NCBI GenBank assembly: GCA_029237695.1
Contig: CM055272.1
Location: 30,576,791-30,640,790 of the forward strand
From: Conchocele bisecta
Taxonomy: Eukaryota; Mollusca; Bivalvia; Lucinida; Thyasiridae
DNA: 64,000 bases
Direction of reading: 5' to 3'
The translations under genes and the position numbers were made by a program. This document shows positions 41,601 through 56,600 of this stretch, in pieces. Position 1 is the stretch's first letter. Each line of letters starts with the position of its first letter. The notes beneath the pieces are model-generated. The model made no database searches. It worked only from the letters and a program-made list of their open reading frames with translations, and was not told the DNA's origin.

Positions 41601-44600
41601 TACGTACGTACATGTACTATCGCTATATCTCGTCCTACCTATCAGGATGATAGATGGGATAATAAAAAGGGTTAGCTTTCATTGATCTCTTGTACCACAA
41701 AACCTTTCACTTTCATGATATTATACTCAATAAACTGTCGGCACATGGATACCCCTGCAGAATGCTTATTAGTATTTTTGCCCTAGTGACCCTAAACACA
41801 CTCCATTTTTAATAGGTGTTTTCCCAATGTATATCATGCACAAATGAAGTCTTGTCGAGCTTGGACTTGGACAAATTATCTTGCATGCGATCAAAGTGAG
41901 AACAAAATCTAGTTTTAGCACAGATAACCTTGAAATTGGTTCAACAAACTTTCAGGTGTCTTGTCCTGATCGATATCAACACACCTGTTTAGTAAGGTGG
42001 AAATGTGACAACGATTATTCAAGTTATCACGTTGAATCAAGTTTGTACGTACAGGACTTATTTGCTGTGGGAGCTTAAAAGCATTTATAGAGAATAGAGA
42101 TTGTTGCAGCCACTTAAACATATGTTGTGATGTTATATCATTGATTTGTCAAAAAGAGCATCATGGAAAATAGTTTTTCAAAAGACACTCGTCATCATCA
42201 ATACGGTGTACATCATGTTCCGGAAGAGCATCTACACTTATACCGACATGATGATAGAATGGTACCCAGAATAGTTTGAAAGACAAAGCCGTAATGGTTT
42301 GGCCCTGTCATTATAGTTTGAAAGACAAAGCCGTAATGGTTTGGCCCTGTCATTATAGTTTGAAAGAAAAAGCCTTTTAAAAGTGTTTGGCACTGTCAAT
42401 ATAGTTTCAAAGAAAAAGCAGTAATGGTTCGGCCTTGCCATTATAGTTTGAAAGACAAAGCCTTAAGGGGAGGACACTACCATTATAGTTTAAAGGACAA
42501 AGTGTTCAGGGTTTGGGGCTACATTAATCAGTAATGAGAATGGCGTATTGAATTGACCACCATCTGCAGTTCTGTTACTTACGAGGGACTCCATGTCGAT
42601 CTGTTCCTGCTCAAACAAGGCGTGTTTCTCCTGGAGCCCCACCCTCGCCAGCAGTTCCTCCAGGGTGAGGGGGGTAGGGTCATCACCAGGGTCGTCGCCG
42701 GGGTCAACATCGTTTCCCACTACCGTCTGTAACAACAATGGCCATGAGTCTACACCTCCGCTATCTGCCACCTTGGTACACACAAGCACAGCTGCTCACT
42801 GTATAACTTGCTCACATTAAGAGGATTCATTGAGCCACAGGTGCATTCTGTCATTTATTTTCATGGATCAACGACATATGTAATGCGCCGGGATTTACAG
42901 CATCTACCTCAGTAGCCTATTTCACCAACATTGCAAAATTATACTTTTCTAGCAAAGTATACTTTGAGGGAGAAATCATTTATTTTTCCCGAAATGCATT
43001 ATGTCATATAGAACTAACGACTGCATATATTTGATGATTAAAAGTATGCACAATTATTATACTGAATTGATTACATTATCACAGCCAAAATGGCTGTGCT
43101 AATGTAATAAATTCAGTATAATAAATTTATCCTAAAATTGAACATTTCTCCCTCAAAGTATACTTTGCTAGATAAGCATACTTTGCAATGTTGGTGAAAT
43201 AGGCTACAGGGCTGGCACTGAGACAGGATAATCAACATCACACTATGGAGACGGGGATTCCTGTCTCAAACCCAACATTGACACTGATTATATTTCTCAC
43301 CCATCATCGTAAATGCTGCTAGAATAAAAAGATCCAATGAAAACATGCTTCTCTGACAACATTTACTTGTGGAAAAGTCAGTGAATATGACATTTAATCA
43401 TTAGGTATGTTACATTATTTCCGTAACATTTCTGCATCATGTATATCTATTTCTCAGGCCTGACATGAGTACATGCTCATATGTTACCTTAATGGAATTT
43501 TCAAAATGGATATCTTCAATTTAAGAGTTGCTTTTGGACCATTTACATTCACTGAATGCTCACTGTCAAATATTAAACTAACTTTCAATCTAACTGGCTT
43601 GATTTGCATGCCATTGTCAGACATGTTGCAAGATAAATGAACGCTAGCCCGAGAGTGTCGAGTAATAGTATATAGGGGCTAAGATCAGTTGCCCAAGACA
43701 TAGAAAAGTGTGCAACGAAAAAATGCGGAATACGCTTTTCCCTGACTGTGTGTATTGCAGCATTATTTGTCTCTCTCCTGTAGCCGATTTCATCAAAATT
43801 GCAAAGTATACTTATCTAGCAAAGTATACTTTGAGGGAGTAATAATTTATTTTTTTCCAAAATGCATCATTTCATATAGAACCAACCACTGCATACATTT
43901 GATGATTCAAAGTATGCAGAATTAATTATTATACTGAATTTATTACATTATCACAGCCAAAATGGCTGTGATAATGTAATAAATTCAGTATAATACAAAT
44001 TAATAAACTTATCCTAAAATTGAAAATTTCTCCCTCAAAGTATACTTGCTAGATATTAAGTATACTTTGCTAGATATTAAGTATACTTTGCCGTGTTGGT
44101 GAAATAGGCTACTGTTGTCTCTAGGGATCGGTGCAGTTTGCTACTGCAAACACTTGTGACCTTGAAATAAAACGTGTCTGCTGATGGAGTGGCAGATGGA
44201 TAAAGTGACCACGGTCGAGGAATAAGCGATGTCAGGCATATTGCAGACCATGTATACTCACCAAACGATCAGTGGTGTGTGGTGTCAGCTCCCCTACCCC
44301 ATTGGTCAATCCTGGTTCTGGCGGCTCGTCTCGTTCCACGATGGGGTCACTTTGGTGTTGTAGCAGGTCAAACAGAATACACGAACCTTGCAACAAAATA
44401 ATTTATTTATATATGTTTTCGAAATTCACAAAACATGATAACTGACTGAATGACAAGCCTGGATGGTATCAACATTTGACACAGTGATTCGGAATGACAC
44501 AGTGTAGCTCAGGTCAAATTTCAGTCTATGCAATATGTACAAGCCTCTGACTGGTCAAAGGCAAACTGGTAGCAACATTTTTAGACAGTAAATCCTACAG

Positions 44601-47600
44601 ACACCTTGAAAGAGACGTTATATGTATCAATAATCTTCCATAACTGTGACCTAGAATCTTCACTTCTACAGTAAAACACAATGTTCTTACCGCGGTTTCC
44701 AGTTAGGAAGACATCGTATATACGTCTGATTCTAGAGATAGAACAATAAACATGCTGCTCTTACCAAGACTGTGTCCAGCCACAGACACCCCAGAATTGT
44801 AGCCAGGGTTTCGACTCCGGAAGAGGTCGTATATGCGGCTGATCTCGGAGCCGACGGCCTCGGCGATACACTGGCAATACGTGGGGCTGGTGTAGAACAG
44901 AATGTCCATCAGCGTGTCGTTCACAAAGTGGCGCAGCTTCTGGGTGCTCGGCAACGTGATTGCCTTCAGTCGTCTACAATAAATCAAGTATATTGACTGA
45001 CAGATCGGTTGATTGAGGTTTCTGGGATAATGTGATTGTCTTCAGTCGTCTACAATAAACAGGGAAGTGGAAACAGGTAAAACATGCAGCCAGTGTTGTT
45101 TTTATCCAGTTGATTTATTGATTGATTGGCTGATTGGTTCATTGATTGATTGGGGTTTCTGGTATCTTGACAACATGATCAGTTATCTACAAAAAAAACT
45201 CAATTAAGATTGATTATTTTATTGACTGATTAATTGATTAAGTTTTCGCTTTATTGGAAACAGGTGGCGCAAGGTCATATAGAGACGGGGTTCAAGTATG
45301 AATCTCCATCAACCAACATAATGAATATCAATCTACTGCATGTACACGTAGCTGAGACACCACATACCGGTCAATGCCTGTCGCATCGCTGTGTAAGGCC
45401 TTATGCCAGTGTATGGGCAGAAACTCCACGCGACCAATCCTGTTGGAGTCGACATATTGGGCGAAGTGCGACTTCAACAATGTCTGCGAGATTGAACGGA
45501 AATCGTCAACTGAAACAGACATGATAAAGAAGACCATGTTTCATATGAATGTCATATACAGACGGAACATGAATGTGAGAATGGTATTGTAACATGACTG
45601 TCATATATAGACAGAACATGAATGTGAGAATGGTCTTGTAACATGATTGTCATATACAGACGGAACATGAATGTGAGAAGTCTTGTAACATGATTGTCAT
45701 ATACAGACAGAACATGAATGTGAGAATGTTATTGTAACATGATTGTCATATACAGATGGAACATGAATGTGAGAAGTCTTGTAACATGATTGTCATATAC
45801 AGACAGAACATGAATGTGAGAATGGTATTGTAACATGATTGTCATATATAGATGGAACATGAATGTGAGACTGGTCTTGTAACATGATTGTCATAAACAG
45901 ATGGAACATGAATGTGAGAATGGTCTTGTAACATGATTGTCATAAACGGATGGAACATGAATGTGAGAATGGTCTTGTAACATGATTGTCATAAACAGAC
46001 GGAACATGAATGTGAGAATGGTCTTGTAACATGGTTGTCATAAACAGACGGAACATGAATGTGAGAATGGTCTTGTAACATGATTGTCATATACAGACGG
46101 AACATGAATGTGGGAATGGTCTTGTAACATGATTGTCATAAACAGACGGAACATGAATGTGGGAATGGTCTTGTAACATGATTGTCATATATAGACGGAA
46201 CATGAATGTGAGAATGGTCTTGTAACATGATTGTCATAAACAGACGGAAAATGAATGTGAGAAGTCTTGCAACATGAGTGTCATATATAGACGGAACATG
46301 AACGTGGGAATGGTCTTGTAAGATGATTGTCATATACAGACGGAACATGAATGTGAGAATGGTCTTATAACATGATGTAATATATAGACGGAACATGAAT
46401 GTGGGAATGGTCTTGTAACATGATTGTCATATACAGACGGAACATGAATGTGAGAATGGTCTTGTAACATGATTGTCATGATATACAGACGGAACATGAA
46501 TGTGAGAATGGTCTTGGTGATTGTCCTGATATACAGAAGGAACATGAATGTGAGAATGGTCTTGTAACATGATTGTCATGATATACAGACGGAACATGAA
46601 TGTGAGAATGGTATTGTAACATGACTGTCATATACAGACGGAACATGAATGTGAGAATGGTATTGTAACATGATTGTCATATATAGACGGAACATGAATG
46701 TGAGAATGGTATTGTAACATGATTGTCATATATAGACGGAACATGAATGTGAGAATGGTCTTGTAACATGATTGTCATGATATACAGACGGAACATGAAA
46801 TCAATGAGAATGGTATTGTAACATGATTGTCATATACAGACGGAACATGAATGTGAGAATGGTCTTGTAACAAGATTGTCATGATATACAGACGGAACAT
46901 GAATGTGAGAATGGTATTGTAACATGATTGTCATATACAGACGGAACATGAATGTGAGAATGGTCTTGTAACATGATTGTCATATATAGACGGAACATGA
47001 ATGTGAAACTGCCATTGTAACATGAATGTCATATACAGACGGAACATGAATGTGAGAATGGTACTGTAACATGATTGTCATATACAGACGGAACATGAAT
47101 GTGAGAATGGTATTACATATGCATGTACGATGTAGTACTCACCACATTCGACGATACTGCGGAAGCGCAGATCACATATGGAGCCGATTCCATGCACAAC
47201 AAAGACGAGGTGGTCAATCTGCCGCGACTCCCCTACAGAAACATCGGTCAGTGTATGGCATTGGCTGCCTCGTCATAGATTTCACAAACACTGATTCCGG
47301 ACACATGATACTTCACAAGTTGATGACAATTTCAGACATAACATCCAGATGTGGGAAATCAACATTGGAAGATTGTTTTATGTGCTAAGGCAGACAATCT
47401 CATACACAATGCTGAATTAATTCTTGGATTGCCATTTATTTTATATTTTCCATTTTTCTCACCAAAAACATGGTTTGACAGCAGTTTAGAATCATTTCCA
47501 GTGGAAATTATTCCAAAGTGCTGTCAAACCATGTTTTTATTTAGAACAAGAGTGACAAGGGTCACAATATACACACGTTGGTGTATAGCCAGTATACAAG

Positions 47601-50600
47601 GTGGTATAACTACATTGAAAAACAAATCAGGTATTCCCCTCAAAAACTAAAACTTAAAAAAGAAATTAAAGCAAATTTTAAAATGTTAAGTCATTTGACC
47701 TTGACCCTGAACACAGAAGCAGCATGGTTGGGCTATATAATATAAATATTGACAATGACAAATAAGAACATGTATATGAAATGTCAAGCCAATCCGACTT
47801 GAGGGTTGCCGGGATAACAGGTACGCAAAAACATTAACACATTGACCTTGAACACAGGGGTCACATGGGTGGGCTATAGAATGAAAATATGCATGATGAT
47901 GACAAATAAATACATATATGACATGTCAAGCAAATCCGACTTAGGGTTGCAGAGATATAACAGATAACCAAAAAATTAATGTCAAAATTAACGCGCTTCA
48001 TTGATGGAATGGCAAACAGTGCAGATCGTGATCAAACTGCAGATACACAGGCTGATCTGTATCTATACTGGTCACAAAACCCATACGCCCCATTTCTCCA
48101 ATACAGTACAGTTATGAACAATATCTTACAATATTTCCCAAATAAACTTAAATGAAGTTAAAGATGTTAGTAAGTTTTAGTTTCAACAATAACTATGATG
48201 GGTTCTAAATATAACCCACCAATTGTGCTCTTAAATGCCAGTACAACCATCGGGAATCTGACACTCAGTGAGCACGTACCTAGACACTCAGTACGAATTA
48301 GACAATCAGTGAGAATGTACCTAGACATTCAGTACGACCACCGGGAATTAGACAATCAGTGGGAATGTACATAGACACTCAGTATGACCACCAGGAATTA
48401 GACAATCAGTGAGAATGTACCTAGACACTCAGTACGACCACTGGGAATTAGATAATCAGTGAGCACATACCTAGACACGCAATACAACCTCCAGGAATAA
48501 GACAATCAGTGAGCACATACTGAGACACGCAATACAACCACCAGGAATTAGACAATCAGTGAGAACGTTCCTAAACATTCAGTAAGACCATTGGGAGCTA
48601 GACTATCATTGAGAATGTACCTAGACACTCAATATGACCATTGGGAATAAGACAGTGAGTACTTTCCTCTGGACACTCAGTACGACTATCGGGAATTAGA
48701 CAGTGTGTACCTTCCTCGATGGTCTGGAAGTCACTGACGCCGCGCTTCACCACGCGTGGCCTCATCTGGTCCCCCTGTAACACACGCACAATGGGTCCAT
48801 GGGCTTTATCACCAGTGGAGCCCAGTATGCAGACTGATCTACACTTTGTCATACAGTCATTGTTGGTGTATAATTTTGTCATGGCCAGCGATACATACAG
48901 TGGGGTCAGCATGTAAGTGCACACACGAACGAACACGACAGGCTGGAACCAACCTGTCGTGTTCGTTCGTGTGTGCACTTACACGCTGACCCCACTGTAC
49001 CTCATGAAACCGCATACAGATAGAACATGAAACTTGGTTAAAATTTGCAGATTTGGAATAGCCATAATGTTACGTTCAAACAATGGGCCAATGTTTGAGC
49101 GTAACTTACTACATCAATATAGTAACAGCATAATAATTGAGTTACTGATATATAGATATGTCATGTAGAAGTTGTGCTGTGTATTTAGTGTTAATTAATT
49201 TAATCATTATAACATTTATAATTTTCTAATATGTATATATAACTTTAGTTCCTCCAAACATGAAGAGTAAGTTCAGTACATCTAGAGTAACACATTAAAC
49301 ACAGAATATACTCTAGCACACACATACGCACCATACTCGCGTACACATAAACACAACATTGAACAAACGTCATTACATAGGAATACGTGGTAGTAGAGCT
49401 GCATGCATAATACAAGTACCACAAACTGATGCCCCATGAGACAAAATTGTTTCAAACATCGTAGATACGACATTCTTTGAAGACCTGTGCATACGAGTTA
49501 AATTGAGTAACTGTCAATAATTCATAATTGTTGACTGTTTCTTTCTTATGTTTTGTTAAGAAAGGGGGAGGGGGGTCCTCTGGTGGCCGTCTCCCAGACA
49601 GAAATTCAACATAGCCGTGGCACGCTGTGGCACATCGTGGCTTGCAGTTAGGTTTAATATTAGTACCATCAATGCTTAGGCAACAGCAGCATAATAATGC
49701 TTAGCAGATAGAGTGAGTGGGTGCTAGTCTAGCTGCGAGTGAATGTTTAGCAGATAGCATGAGTGGGTGCTAGTCTAGCTATGAGTGGGTGCTAGTCAAG
49801 CTGTGAGTGAATGTTTAGCAGATAGCATGAGTGGGTGCTAGTCTAGCTGTGAGTGAATCTTTAGCAGATAGCGTGAGCGGGTGCTTAGGTCTAGCTGTGA
49901 GTGAATGTTTAGCAGATAGCATGAGTGGGTGCTGATCTAGCTGCGAGTGAATGTTTAGCAGATAGCGTGAGTGGGTGCTAGTCTAGCTGTGAGTGAATGT
50001 TTAGCAGATAGCATGAGTGGGTGCTAGTCTAGCTGTGAGTGGGTGCTAGTCAAGCTGTGAGTGAATGTTTAGCAGATAACATGAGTGTGTGCTAGTCTAG
50101 CTGTGAGTGAATGTTTAGCAGATAGCGTTAGTGGGTGCTTAGATCTAGCTGTGAGTGAATGTTTAAAAGATAGCATGAGTGGGTGCTGATCTAGCTGTGA
50201 GTGAATGTTTAGCACATAGCGTGAGAAGGTGCTAGTCTAGCTGTGAGTGAATGTTTAGCAGACAGCATGAGCAGGTGCTAGTCTAGCTGTGAGTGAATGT
50301 TTAGCAGATAGTATAGTATGAGTGGGTGCTAGTCTAGCTGGTTGAGTGAATGTTTAGCAGATAGCGTGAGTGGGTGCTATTCTAGCTGTGAGCGAATGTT
50401 TAGCAGATAGCATGAGTGGGTGCTAGTCTAGCTGTGAGTGAATGTTTAGCAGATAGCGTGAGTGGGTGCTAGTAGAGCTGTGATTGAATGTTTAGCAGAT
50501 AGCATGAGTGGGTGCTAGTCAAGCCATGAGTGAATGTTTAGCAGATAGCGTGAGTGGGTGCTAATCAAGCTGTGAGTGAATGTTTAGCAGATAGCATGAG

Positions 50601-53600
50601 TGGGTTGAATAGTCGTAGCTCCCTAAGTGAGAATGAATGTTTAGCAGATAGCGTGAGTTGGTGCTAGTCTAGCTGTGAGTGAATGGTTAGCAGATAGCAT
50701 GAGTGGGTGCTAGTCTAGCTGTGAGTGGGTGCTAGTCAAGCTGTGAGTGAATGTTGAGCAGATAGCATGAGTGGGTGCTAGTCTAGCTGAGAGTGAATGT
50801 TTAGCAGATAGCATGAGTGGGTGCTAGTCTAGCTGTGAGTGAATGCTTAGCAGATAGCATGAGCGGGTGCTAGTCTAACCGTGAGCGAATGTTTAGCAGA
50901 GTGTATGCTAGTCAAGCTGTGAGTGATTGTTTAGCCGATAGCGTGAGTTGGTGCTAGTCTAGCTGTGAGTGAATGTTTAGCAGATAGCGTGAGTTGGTGC
51001 TAGTCTAGCTGTGAGTGAATGTTTAGCAGATAGCATGAGTGGGTGCTAGTCTAGCTGTGAGTGAATGTTTAGCAGATAGCGTGAGCAGGTGCTAGTCTAG
51101 CTGTGAGTGAATGTTTAGCAGATAGAGTGAGTGGGTGCTAGTCCAGCTGTGAGTGAATATTTAGCAGATATCATGAGTGGGTAGTCTAACTGTCTAACTG
51201 TGAGTGGGTGCTAGTCAAGCTGTGAGTGAATGGTTAGCAGATAGCATGAGTGGGTGCTAGTCTAGCTGTGAGTGAATGTTTAGCAGATAGCGTGAGCGGG
51301 TGCTAGTCTAGCTGTGAGGGAATGGTTAGCAGATAGCGTGAGTGGGTGCTAGTCTAGCTGTGAGTGAATGTTTAGCAGATAGCATGAGCCGGTGCTAGTC
51401 TAGCTGTGAGTGAATGGTTAGCAGATAGAGTGAGTTAGTGCTAGTCTAGCTGTGAGTGAATGGTTAGCAGATAGAGTGAGTTAGTGCTAGTCTAGCTGTG
51501 AGTGAATGGTTAGCAGATAGCGTGAGTACATGCTAGTCTGGCTGTGAGTGAATGTTTAGCAGATAGCGTGAGTGGGTGCTAGTCTAGCTGTGAGTGAATG
51601 GTTACCAGATAGCGTGAGTGGGTGCTAGTCAAGCTGTGATTGAATGTTTAGCAGATAGAGTGAGTGTGTGCTAGTCTAGCTGTGAGTGAATGTTTAGCAG
51701 ATAGAGTGAGTGGGTACTAGTCTAGTTGTGAGTGAATGTTTAGAAGATAGCGTGAGTGGGTGCTAGTCTAGCTGTGAGTGAATGTTTAGCAGATAGCGTG
51801 AGCCGGTGCTAGTCTAGCTGTGAGTGAATGGTTAGCAGATAGCATGAGTGGGTGCTAGTCTAGCTGTGAGTGAATGTTTAGCAGATATCATGAGTGGGTG
51901 CTAGTCTAGCTGTGAGTGAATGTTTAGCAGACAGCATGAGTGGGTGCTAGTCTAGCTGTGAGTGAATGGTTATCAGATAGTGTGAGTGGGTGCTAGTCTA
52001 GTTGTGAGTGAATGGTTAGCAGATAGCGTGAGTGGGTGCTAGTCTAGCTGTGAGAGAATGTTTAGCAGATAGGGTGAGCAGGTGCTAGTCTAGCTGTGAG
52101 TGAATGGTTAGCAGATAGTGTGAGTGGGTGCTAGTCTAGCTGTGAGTGAATGGTTAGCAGATAGTGTGAGTGGGTGCTAGACTAGCTGTGAGTGAATGTT
52201 TAGCAGATAGCGTGAGTGGGTGCTAGTCTAGCTGTAAGTGAATGGTTAGCAGATAGCGTGAGTGGGTGCTAGTCTAGCTGTGAGTGAATGGTTAGTCACA
52301 CAAGTTACCTGTATGTGCGCAGAATTGCTCACCTGGATGAATCAAACAAAAGACATGAGGCTAAATAGACAGACATCACACAAACAACATTTATGGACAT
52401 GCACATTATGATAATAAACAACATTTTGGAAAATTTATCGGAGTATAAACTTTCAAAAGTCAAACTACAAACGGTGGTTGAAGGCTCGACGGCATTCAGC
52501 CAGTATTGTTGGACGCTTAAACTTGTTTACCCCCTAAAAATCCTCTAAAATGTTGTTTATTCCTTATAATTCAAACCCAATTCAATTTTGAAATTATGTA
52601 AATGATTTTAAATCATATGTGTCAGTGTTTTTTGCAAACTGTTACCATGAAATTCCATCAAATATTGATTTTAATGCGAAAAAACGATTTTCCTATGGGA
52701 AATTAACATGGGGCTAAAATAGATTTTTTATTTGTGGACCATTTTTCAAAATCTAACTTTTGTTTTCTAATTTCAAGTTATCTAGCCCACTTTTGACGCC
52801 TCCCCCACCTCTTTTTCCCCATGTTCAATTCCAATAGGAAAATCTTTTTTTTCACTATACAATCAATATTTGATGGAATTTCATCAAACAAAAACTTTTG
52901 GGGAGGGTGACTTTTTTGTTATTGGTGAAAAATTACTTACATTTAAATATTTTTTAGATTGAATGTGTTTAATAGCCAAAAGTTTGTCGGCAGAAAAACG
53001 TGGAACAGACAGTAGTCCAAAGTCACAACATATAGAGATAGCAGAAAAAAGATTGAGGAAGGTCAAACTAGTTTCCCGTCGAGTCATTGTTAATAAACAA
53101 GAGGATATAACTCCCCAGAAAAATCTAAATTTCAATTCAGTGTCCTCTTGACAGAAAGTATTATACAGCAAATTTAGGTACATTAGCTGACAAGTATAAC
53201 TTTAATTATTTCATGGACAAGCTATGCCTCTCCGCCACCCATGCAAGGTGGATATATAAAACGTCCCATTTGTTTTCAAACGGGTGTATAAAAATAGAAC
53301 AGAATGCTTAGGAATTCTGAGACCTGTGATTCAGTATCGAGAATTAGTTGAAACCATTGTCACACAAGAAACAGGTGAAACGGCCATACAACTGTGGACT
53401 CACTGTATGGTGGCCGGGGCCACACCACAAAGGGCAACAATAACCCAACACAGAGGGCATCAATAACACAACACAGAGGGAAACCAACACAGAGGGCAAC
53501 AATAACACAACACAGAGGGCCACAATAACACAACACAGAGGGCAACAATAACGCAACAGAGCACACTACAGAGGGCAAACACAGAGGGCCACAATAACAC

Positions 53601-56600
53601 AACACAGAGGGTAACAATAACACAACACAGAGGGCAATAACACAACACAGAGGGTAACAATAACACAACACAGATGGCAACAATAACACAACACAGAGGG
53701 CAACAATAACACAACACAGTACAAAGGGCAACCAAACACAGAGGACAACAATAACACAACACAGAGGACAACAATAACACAACACAGAGGGAAACAATAA
53801 CACAACACAATACCGGTAGTTATCGTGCACGGTTACCTGAATATAATTGATCCTTGAATCTCTGGCCTACATGGGAAATCAACGAAATAGAAACTATAAT
53901 GCTGAGTTTGTATCCAGTGTATGTCCGCATCAACAGACTTGTGAGTGAGTATGAAGTTCTATGATGGAACGACCGACGGCAGTATGTATTCACCCATACA
54001 GACCAGCACATACTATACACTGGGAGAATCAACCATGCACTGACCAGGTAGTGAATGTATAAAACTGAATTAAAAAAGCAGTATGCCCCAGCACACACTA
54101 CTGATGTTAAATTGTCTATGGTTAGTTAAACAAACTGTCAAAACTTATAAATGCACAGCTATAAACACATCATATCTCCACTGCACATTCCGGCGTGAAA
54201 TTCCTGTTACTGGGCCAAATATAGGAACAAACTACACAATACCTCTGCTACCTAATAATAATAATTGTACAGCTTTTTTAGTAAACGAGGCACAATTGCA
54301 AAATTTCAACTAGAAAATGTGTTCATAAAACATGGATGCCCCCACTTACAGCTTTGTTAGTAAACAAGGCACAATTTAAAAACTAGTAAGTGTGTTCATA
54401 GAATACGGATTCCCCACATATCGCTTTGATAGTAAATAAGGCAAATTACAAAGTCCAAAAAGGGAAGATAATATATGGCCCAGCATCAAATCAAAACTAG
54501 AAATTCACTTTGTGCATCTACACACTGTAAAGAAGCTATATGTATATGTCAAGCCTCCAGCTATTACAACACAAAAATGAATTCACTTCATGTACCAACA
54601 CAGCAAAAAGGAAGCTATATGCATGTACATACCAAGTATCAAGCCACCAGCTACTATGGTTTAAAATTGCAAAATGGTGAAAGTCTAAGTCTAAAAGGGA
54701 GAGATAATCCATGATTAAAAAATTGAAATTAAATTTACACATTATAGGAAGCTACATACCAAATATCAAGCCTCCATATATTATGATTTAAAAGTTTATG
54801 AGATACAAGCTCTAACAAAAACCGTAATCAAGGGAAATAGCTATACATGTATAATCATTGGCAACTATAGGCCAAGGTCACATGAAGGTCATTTGTTTCA
54901 CAGTGGTTTATGATGCTCATGATAGTGTACAAGTATAATGGCTATATGCATTGATATATATTGTATTGAAATTACAAGCTCAAACAAAAAGTTAAACCAA
55001 GAGAAATAACTATGTAACTATGGCAATTGTAGGTCAAGGTCACAGGAAGGTAACTTGTTTCAGAGTGGTTTGTAGTGGTCATCTGACTCATGATAGTGTG
55101 CACGTGTGCAAGTATGGCGGCTGTAGTCATAATACTATTGAAGATACAAGCTCAAACAAAAACATTAACCTTGTGACAAAGGAAAATAAGTATATACATA
55201 CGGCCATTGTAGGTCAAGGTCACATGAAGGTAACTTGTTTCAGAGTGATTTGTGGTGGACATCTCTGACTCATGAAAGTGTGCAAGTATGGTGGCCGTAT
55301 TCCGAATAGGATTGACAATACAAGCTCTAACAATCAAAGTACTGAAAGAACTGAAATTGTCTGCCCCACATTGATGATGCCCCAATTGGCAGCCTTTATA
55401 ACAATATTGATCTGGTGTGGGGGCCCTAAAAACAAACTACATCACTTAGCCCATACCCTATTAATGTAATGGGCATAACTTTATCCAACTGTCAGATACA
55501 CTTAACAAAATTCAGAAGTTGTTGATCAATTCTGTAATAAAGTTTCGTTCAGATCGGCTTTTCAGTTCATGAGAAAATGGTTAAGAACTTAACCCACTTT
55601 TGGGATTATACGATTGCAATAAAAATCATACCGGGGCGATCTACTCTTCAATATCTTCTGTCTGATATATGACATGACTACTTCCGGCAAAAACATATAT
55701 TTGACCTTCACCTTTGACTCCCTAATTACACCCGTCGTAGACATACATATTATATACCAAAATTGGATCTTAGAGACATATCTTTAATTTGATACATTTA
55801 CCATCAAAGTAGGTAAGTACTATAAAATATGAATTATAACCATTTATGAATGTTCCACTTTTTTACCACAAAGGAACTACATGAGTTCCAACGGATAAAC
55901 CTGTCCGCAAAAATGGCGACCGACAACCATAGTTAATGCTTCTAAAAATTGATAAATAAATACATTTGACGCTGACACAACACAGTACAAAGGGCAACCA
56001 AACTATTTGATGATACAGTAAAAACTTCAATCATGTGAAATAACTACCGTATGTAAATATGGCAATTGTAGGTCAAGATCGCATGAAGGTCATTTGTTTC
56101 ACAGTGGATGTTGCTGTACATCCCCAACTCTTGACAGTGTGCATACTGGCTCTACGCCGAATAGCATTGAAAATACAAGCTCTAACAAAAACTTTAACCA
56201 AGGTAAATAACTATGTAAATATGGCAATTGTAGGTCAAGGTCACATATTTGTTTCACAGTGGTTTGTGGTGCACATCACTGGCTCATGATAGTGTGCAAG
56301 TATGGTGGTTGTAGGTCTAATACTATTTAAGAGACAAAGCTCTAACAAAAGCTTTAACTTTCTGACGGACTGGACGGGCGGGATGAATGGACAAGGGTAG
56401 CACTAAATGCCAACTCCATTATCTTAGTGGGGCATACAAATCAATAGTGTTGTAGCTAGTCATTTGACCTTGAGCACAGGGGCTGCACGGGTGGGCTATA
56501 GAATGAATATATGGAGGATGACAAATGAGCATATGACGTGATAAGCCAATCCGACTTAGCAGAGATAGTAGGCAGCACTAGGTAAACTGTAACGCAAATC

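Noticed and set aside
53344..53830. Cys/Val/Leu-rich frames suggesting small secreted or membrane peptides
   Set aside because: Translations of the 23-bp 'caacaataacacaacac' array.
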